Shown here: piece by piece, positions 46,771 through 64,000 of the stretch
How the letters are laid out: every line of letters begins with the position of its first letter
Numbering within the stretch: the stretch's first letter is position 1
From: Atherinomorus stipes
Lineage: Eukaryota; Chordata; Actinopteri; Atheriniformes; Atherinidae
Length of the DNA: 64,000 bases
NCBI GenBank assembly: GCA_023101725.1
Contig: JALJCO010007139.1
Location: forward strand, 297,501-361,500
Direction: 5' to 3'
Program-made: the position numbers and the translations under genes
Notes under the pieces: generated by a model
What the model was told of the DNA's origin: nothing
What the model saw: only the letters and a program-made list of their open reading frames with translations
The model's database searches: none

Positions 46771-48941
46771 GAAAATCAAGTGTTTCCCTCACAATTTCAT
46801 CCATAATGTGCATTCTTACATACATTTTCAGCTGGAATTGTCTGTTGTATAAAAGAATACTAGAAGCGATGCACTGTTTGAGGAATGCGATATGTGTATA
46901 AACAATATCAATTGTGCAATCCACATAAAATCTTCCTTATGCTGAAAAACCCAATTAGTGCAACACACTGGTTGTTTGACTTTCAGTTTGCATTCCCTTC
47001 AGGGAAATCTAAATACCTTTGGCATACTGGGAGGTTTATGTAAATAGAGCAGGCATGTGGTATGGTCTGCAGGCCAATGTGAAAACAGCCACAAGATTGT
47101 AACCTGTTCAGTTTAAATTCCTATAACACTGTAATCCTACACTTACTATCTGGTTACTATATTTCTTTTAAAACTTATGTTTATCACTGAGTTTGAATTG
47201 GGCTTCAGGTTCCAGTGAATCTGAAAACATAATACAGAATGTACTTGAAAATATCTGACAAACATAAGAATGGTTGGTCTTTCAGTGTGATAGTATCTCA
47301 GCTCACTCCTGGGGCCCACGCAAGCAGCTGCACCTGATAGCAGCGACAGCAGAGTGTGAGGTAAAAGGGCCCTTTCACTTCCCCCACTAGAAAACTGCAC
47401 AAAACCCGCTCTTCACACAAGCTAACGGCTCATTTTTTATTCCAAACCATGTCTACGCAAGAATCTGCTGAAGTGAAAGAGAGCTTTAGTGGGAGAAAAT
47501 CTGTGTTGTACACCATATAGAGATCAACATTGAGATTCATCCAAGCACACGCAAGCATCTCAATGAATACAAATCATTGTTTAATAAATCAAACAAGTTT
47601 TTGCTCTTTTTTCAGTAACACAATATAGCAAATACTTCTATACATAAAACATTATTTTAATGACAAGAAGCACCTGAAATAGAATACATATTTATCTATA
47701 TTTATGTATATTTTTGATGTATCAAGTGAAAAGAAAAAGAGTGAACAAGATTAGAAGCTGATTGAAAATAAGGTGATGAAAAAAAAAGAAATAAAAAAAA
47801 GACTTCATACAGGAAATAATCCATGACTGTCAACATTTGTTGCAGCAAAGCTAAATTTCAATCACCATTAATCCATTCAATCAAGGACAGATATTCTTCA
47901 GTAGCAGGGAAGAGGAAACTTGTCTGATTCACTCACATTAAGGTTAAATGTACAAAAAGAATAAATCCCAACTTGGATTTTAATTTTCTTAACCCACATC
48001 TTGTCTCCTGACACGTAAACTGCAGTGTCCGAGTGTGCACATAGGGGGACTGGAACTGATGCAAACATTCCTTGTCTCTCAAAGGCCGCAGAAATGTGAG
48101 CGAGCCAGGAAGAAGGTGGAGCTTCCTGTTGGCTTTTGAGGAAGTGCAGGATGAAAGGGGTAAGGCACCGCCAGCAGTGGACATGCGGAGGACACACACT
48201 CTGCCTTTGCCTGCTTACGAGACTTGACACCTCCACTTCTATGCACAAAACTGGTGAACATTAACAGTTTTTACAGACACAGAAGTGATTTGGAAAAACC
48301 TGCTGTTGGCTGAGAAGCAGACAATAAAGCTTTAATATGCAGCTGAAGCTACTTTTAGTATTCAACTGCTTGGCTGTCCCTACAAACAAAAGAGGAACGA
48401 CTTTGGTTTTTTGTGTTTGCACATTATGACATCAGTGTGCACATGACATGTTGCCATATTTTTAGATAGTTCAGGCTTTTTTCTACATGAATGTGTGAAA
48501 ACTGCAGAGTATTCCTTTAAAAATGGTCAGATGTAATGTTTGTACACAAAGCTGTACAAAACCCGTATGGCCAACATTGCTGTTTGGCTCATGATTTGAA
48601 TCATGGCTGCTCAGAGTGCAACTAGGATGTTTATGTCTTGTGTTACAAGCTATGGACCTTGGACAGCAGAAAGGGCACATGCAAATCATGTGTCATTTTC
48701 TATCAGTGCATAAACTTGTAAGAACAGTATCGGGAGGTGGGGGGGGGGCAAAAAACAGCACACAAAAAAGCACACCACCAGCTGGGGCTATTGGCACGGG
48801 CAGTCGAAGATGTGACATGGTCAGAATGAGAGAAATAGAAAAGTGAAATGTATATTACAGGGAGAGTCAGATTGCAGCATAAGCAAAAATATTTGGATGT
48901 TGGACTTGTTTAACTTCTTGTCTTGTAGTGCGAGACAGCTT

Positions 48942-61060
<12,119 letters not shown>

Positions 61061-61400
61061 TGTGGCAGCATTGATCAAACATAACAAAAACAAGACCTGG
61101 AGGTTTTTTTGTTTAAGATTTCCAGTGCTCAGCTGGACATTTCCCCCCGCTGGTCTTCTTCAACTGCAGCCGAAGAAAACACGAGAACTCCTCCCGTTGA
61201 AAATCCGCCCCACAACACAGTCATTAATACTCTATTAAACTCTGTGTGTCGTTGAAAAAGTTGAAAATAAAAGCTAAACAATCGTAGGAATGAAACTATT
61301 CCTGAGTACTGCCAAGTTTGAACCGCGTAAAGAGCTCCTGACAGCACGGAGGAGGGAGTGACCTGCGACACAGAGAGAAACCGGAAAGGTAGTTCAGGTC
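61061..61400 (-). promoter_or_regulatory. Probable snx9 5'UTR and promoter region
   Basis: Moderately GC-rich with scattered CpG sites and no TATA box that I can place. It lies immediately upstream of the start codon, so 5'UTR is certain for part of it. The transcription start and upper limit are inferred, not visible. Confidence 0.4.
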
Positions 61401-61587
61401 TGACATGGCCCCCTTGCGTAGACAATTTATAAACAGAAAGGAGGCAAAAAAGTAAGTTTATAAACATGTGAGAGACCAATTAAACGGAAATAAGAAAAAA
61501 TATCGGAAGTATAGGCAACATGCATTGACATAGCCAAGTATTAAAGATTCACTAACATTATGAATGCTTCTAATATGGGATTCGTAA

Positions 61588-61626
61588 AAAAAAAAAAAAA
61601 AAAGAAGAAGAAGAAGAAGAAGAAGG
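61588..61626. repeat. Poly-A/(AAG)n tract
   Basis: About 17 A followed by seven AAG units. It creates a spurious poly-lysine frame. Confidence 0.85.
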
Positions 61627-63059
61627 AAAAAAAGAAATTTGTTATCAAATTAATTTTTTGCTTTTTATTTGAAAAAGAAGAGGAAAAACAATCTTATTAT
61701 TTCAAGCAATGTTCAGTCAGGCTTATGACCTGTACTGCCCAGTAGTCATGTTTGGAGTGTATAATCCTACACACATTTATATTTACTTACACAGGCTGTG
61801 TTCTGTCTGAGCACAAGAGCTCAAAGGGAGTGACCATGAACCAATTTCTTATGCTTCAGTCGCCCCTGCTGGGTGTAGTGTGCCACTACAAATATTTAAC
61901 GTCTCTAAGGCAAACTTCAGCTATTTGGCACTGTCTGGTACAACTAAAAGAATCATTTCAGGCTACGGAGTTCTCCTCATTTATGTCAGTGACATAACTA
62001 CACCCCTCTATACAATGAAGTGCAGCAACAGCATCACATCCAACTAATTCTCGTTAACAGAAATCATCACTTCTCTCGAAGAACAAGCGTTGTAGAATAA
62101 ATGAAAGTTGAACTTATTGCAGTTTGTGGCTGTTCGACTTTGGTTTGGGATTTTGCACCTTTAATTGATAACTGAATAAACAGACATTATTCAGGATGCC
62201 AAGTTTGAAAACGGTTTTTCATCATCTTCATCACTAATATCACCAAGCTCACCAAGCTGTTTCAACTTAATGTATGAAACAAAAAAGAAAGGAGAAAGAA
62301 AGGAACTTATATTCAACTTATTTTTCTCTTTTAGAAAAAAATAATTTAATGTGTTTGGGTGAAAATATAACTGTGTATAACAGAATCAAAACTCCTTGTA
62401 TAAAAGAAGGGTTGATATGTATGTGTGTGTGTGTGTGGGGGTGTGTGTGTGTGTGCGTGTGGTCGTTGTTCTCAGGGAGCTGTTGATTTAGTTTCCTGCA
62501 TGCTTGAGGTTGGAAACCTGTGCAATGTTTCAGGAAACATCTACCCACCAGAAGTTTGCGACTTCTGGATAAATTCTTTCTGCATAACACTTGCAAGTAC
62601 AGTAACTTGCTTTTACACTGTACAGGCACTGGTTGGTTCTTTTAACACAGATATGTTAGAAAACATGAAAATTATGGAATGCAGCGCAGCCTTTAAATTG
62701 GACTGGAAATTGAATTTCTCTATATGCTTCAGAATTTGGGGGGGAAATGGTGGGTTCTGTATCTTTAAGACAAGTAGCCTACCAGCCATGGTACTTGAGT
62801 TTACAGGTGGCTGAGAATTTTCTTTTGAGCTTTTTGTTCAAACCAAAATTGGCCAAAAGAGTGTGCTCTCCACAACAGGAGATTTAATTCTGCTTCTGTG
62901 TTGTCGTCACCACAGGAGGCTGTTTAACAGGACGTTCGGCTGCAGGTCAAATCACTTGAGAGGAATAAAACAGAAGTATTGTGCAAGCAGAATTGTAAAA
63001 GTATGACCTTAATAAGGCTCTGAGTGGAAGAGGTTACAATTTTGTTTGCTTTATTTCAG
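61627..63059. other. Intergenic DNA upstream of snx9
   Basis: No supported gene. Contains a GT microsatellite at 62422-62460. An open frame of 129 codons begins inside that repeat and has no other support. Confidence 0.5.
62422..62460. repeat. (GT)n microsatellite with GGGG interruption
   Basis: TGTG repeats on both sides of a short G run. Confidence 0.85.
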
Positions 63060-63409
63060 TATTCCCTGCAGACCATGTGTAGCAGTTGGTGATTACAGAG
63101 GGAGCTCCCTGTAAATGGGACAAGCAGGACCCTGTGCCTCTCCGCATAAAAAGGAGCTAGAGGAATGATGGGCAAAATGGACTGTGAGGAATGTGGACAA
63201 ACATTAGTCAAAACACAGACTTTAACCAACTCATGGGATTCCACACAGGAGACACACCATTCTCCTTTGATGAATGTGGAGACAGATTTAGTCAAAAGAC
63301 AAGCTTAGACCAACACACGAGAATCTACAGAGAAGACCGACCATTTCACTGGAAGTTTTGTGGTAAATTATTCAAGTGGCAAAAAAGTTTAAAAGGACAC
63401 ACAAATTAA
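63060..63409 (+). pseudogene. Relic of a fish C2H2 zinc-finger gene
   Basis: A good acceptor (TTTATTTCAG) opens the block. What follows resembles the linker typical of fish KRAB-less zinc-finger genes: LPADHV, QLVITEGAP, then DKQDPVPLRIK, with a stop and a frameshift. About 40 nt later come three decayed fingers: DCEECGQTLVKTQTLTN; FSFDECGDRFSQKTSLDQH; FHWKFCGKLFKWQKSLKGH. Each lacks one or more zinc ligands (the first Cys is Phe or Trp; a His is Tyr or lost), and the frame changes between the first and second. The linker is much shorter than usual. It is not processed-looking because of the intact acceptor; it is probably a decayed duplicate of a neighbouring gene cluster. Nothing functional is expected. 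Confidence 0.8.
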
Positions 63410-64000
63410 AGACAGATGTAAATTAAAAAAAATAATTTTTAATGCAGCTTTTTTCTCTGCTGTCTTCTTTTTCTTTTTTATGAGAGATTTTACTGTTTAA
63501 TACACAGTCTTCACAATTACTGAACCAAAATCATGAGCCATCCTCTCCATGCAGTCTGCGCTAACCTCTGACTTCATGGTGAGATGTGATTCAGGTGAAC
63601 AGGCAGCTCAAGGGACTGTCCGTAGTTCATGTTGATACAGTACATTTGTTCACTGGTCAGCTGAGAGTATTCACTTGTTCCTTTATGATGGTTGAAATAA
63701 GTGTTTGTCAATAGTAGTGTTGCCATGAATACACTGTATTTTCAATTGGCAGTGAATCAAATTTATGCAATATAAAATTAAAATAAAGCCAGAAAAACAA
63801 GAATGTGTTTCTGATTAGAAGAAAATAGGACTCAGTACATGAAGGCTACAGTCAGAGACCAAAAATGTTCACATTCCTACAAAGATGAAGGTTTTTTTTT
63901 TTCTTTATTGGCTCAAGTGAAGTGTTTGATATATGAGAAGGTGACAAGTGGAGAAGGGAAGGAGCAACATAATGCAGCTTTTAGTTCAGCTCCCTCCTTC
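63410..64000. other. Non-coding right end of the window
   Basis: AT-rich. No exon, RNA gene or named repeat is recognisable. Confidence 0.5.

Larger units (their letters stand above)
45142..48941. other. Space between convergent genes, with 3'UTRs
   Basis: The left part is the likely 3'UTR of the fibrinogen-domain gene, up to the ATTAAA motifs at 45809-45824. The right part is the likely 3'UTR of snx9 on the minus strand; candidate signals there include AATAAA (plus-strand 47436-47441) and several ATTAAA variants, so its end is uncertain. A Tc1 relic occupies about 46.1-46.77 kb. No other coding sequence is seen. Confidence 0.55.

Noticed and set aside
61560..61745. Poly-lysine open frame
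   Set aside because: Generated by an A/AAG microsatellite.
62425..62814. 129-codon open frame
   Set aside because: It begins inside a GT microsatellite and has no recognisable domain or splice context.

Overview
The window is nuclear DNA of a vertebrate, almost certainly a teleost fish and most likely a percomorph. Its coding exons are short, have GT-AG introns, and read as vertebrate proteins. The intergenic and intronic DNA is AT-rich and carries fish-type repeats: palindromic hAT MITEs, Tc1/mariner relics, tRNA-like elements, LINE reverse-transcriptase scraps and long microsatellites. There are no operons, phage genes, CRISPR arrays or bacterial insertion sequences. I could not determine the species.

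Three genes and one gene relic can be supported. (1) 4277-4590, minus strand: one coding exon of kcnk2 (TREK-1 two-pore potassium channel), covering the cytosolic N-terminus, M1 and the start of the extracellular cap. Its 5' exon(s) and promoter probably lie at about 7.3-7.95 kb. The remaining exons lie beyond position 1. (2) 40044-45141, plus strand: a complete eight-exon gene for a secreted coiled-coil plus fibrinogen-domain protein of 434 residues, angiopoietin-like in layout. Its orthology is unresolved, and its fibrinogen domain lacks the usual calcium loop. (3) 48942-61060, minus strand: complete snx9 (sorting nexin 9), 20 coding exons read directly from splice sites, with every junction in phase; the SH3, low-complexity, PX and BAR regions are all present. 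Two of the exons (78 and 36 nt) have no counterpart in human SNX9 as I recall it. Without them the protein is 593 residues, against 595 in human. (4) 63060-63409, plus strand: a decayed relic of a fish C2H2 zinc-finger gene.

Genes 2 and 3 are convergent, with about 3.8 kb between their coding ends; a Tc1-like relic lies between them. From about 8 kb to 40 kb I find no convincing coding exon. That stretch is a repeat-rich gene desert upstream of kcnk2. It contains at least four copies of a short element that joins terminal inverted repeats to a tRNA-like core, an inverted pair of 287-288 bp MITEs, two hAT-type MITEs with visible 8-bp target-site duplications (one nested in an older repeat), a 784-bp inverted-repeat element, a degraded 1-kb Tc1 element, and two hairpins, one perfect and one near-perfect.

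The genes have no evident shared pathway. kcnk2 makes a membrane leak channel, snx9 links membrane curvature, clathrin/AP-2 and actin in endocytosis, and the fibrinogen-domain protein is extracellular. The most interesting points are the two extra in-phase snx9 exons, the kcnk2 start codon that appears to be assembled across a splice junction with an overlapping upstream ORF, and the TIR-bounded tRNA-like element family.
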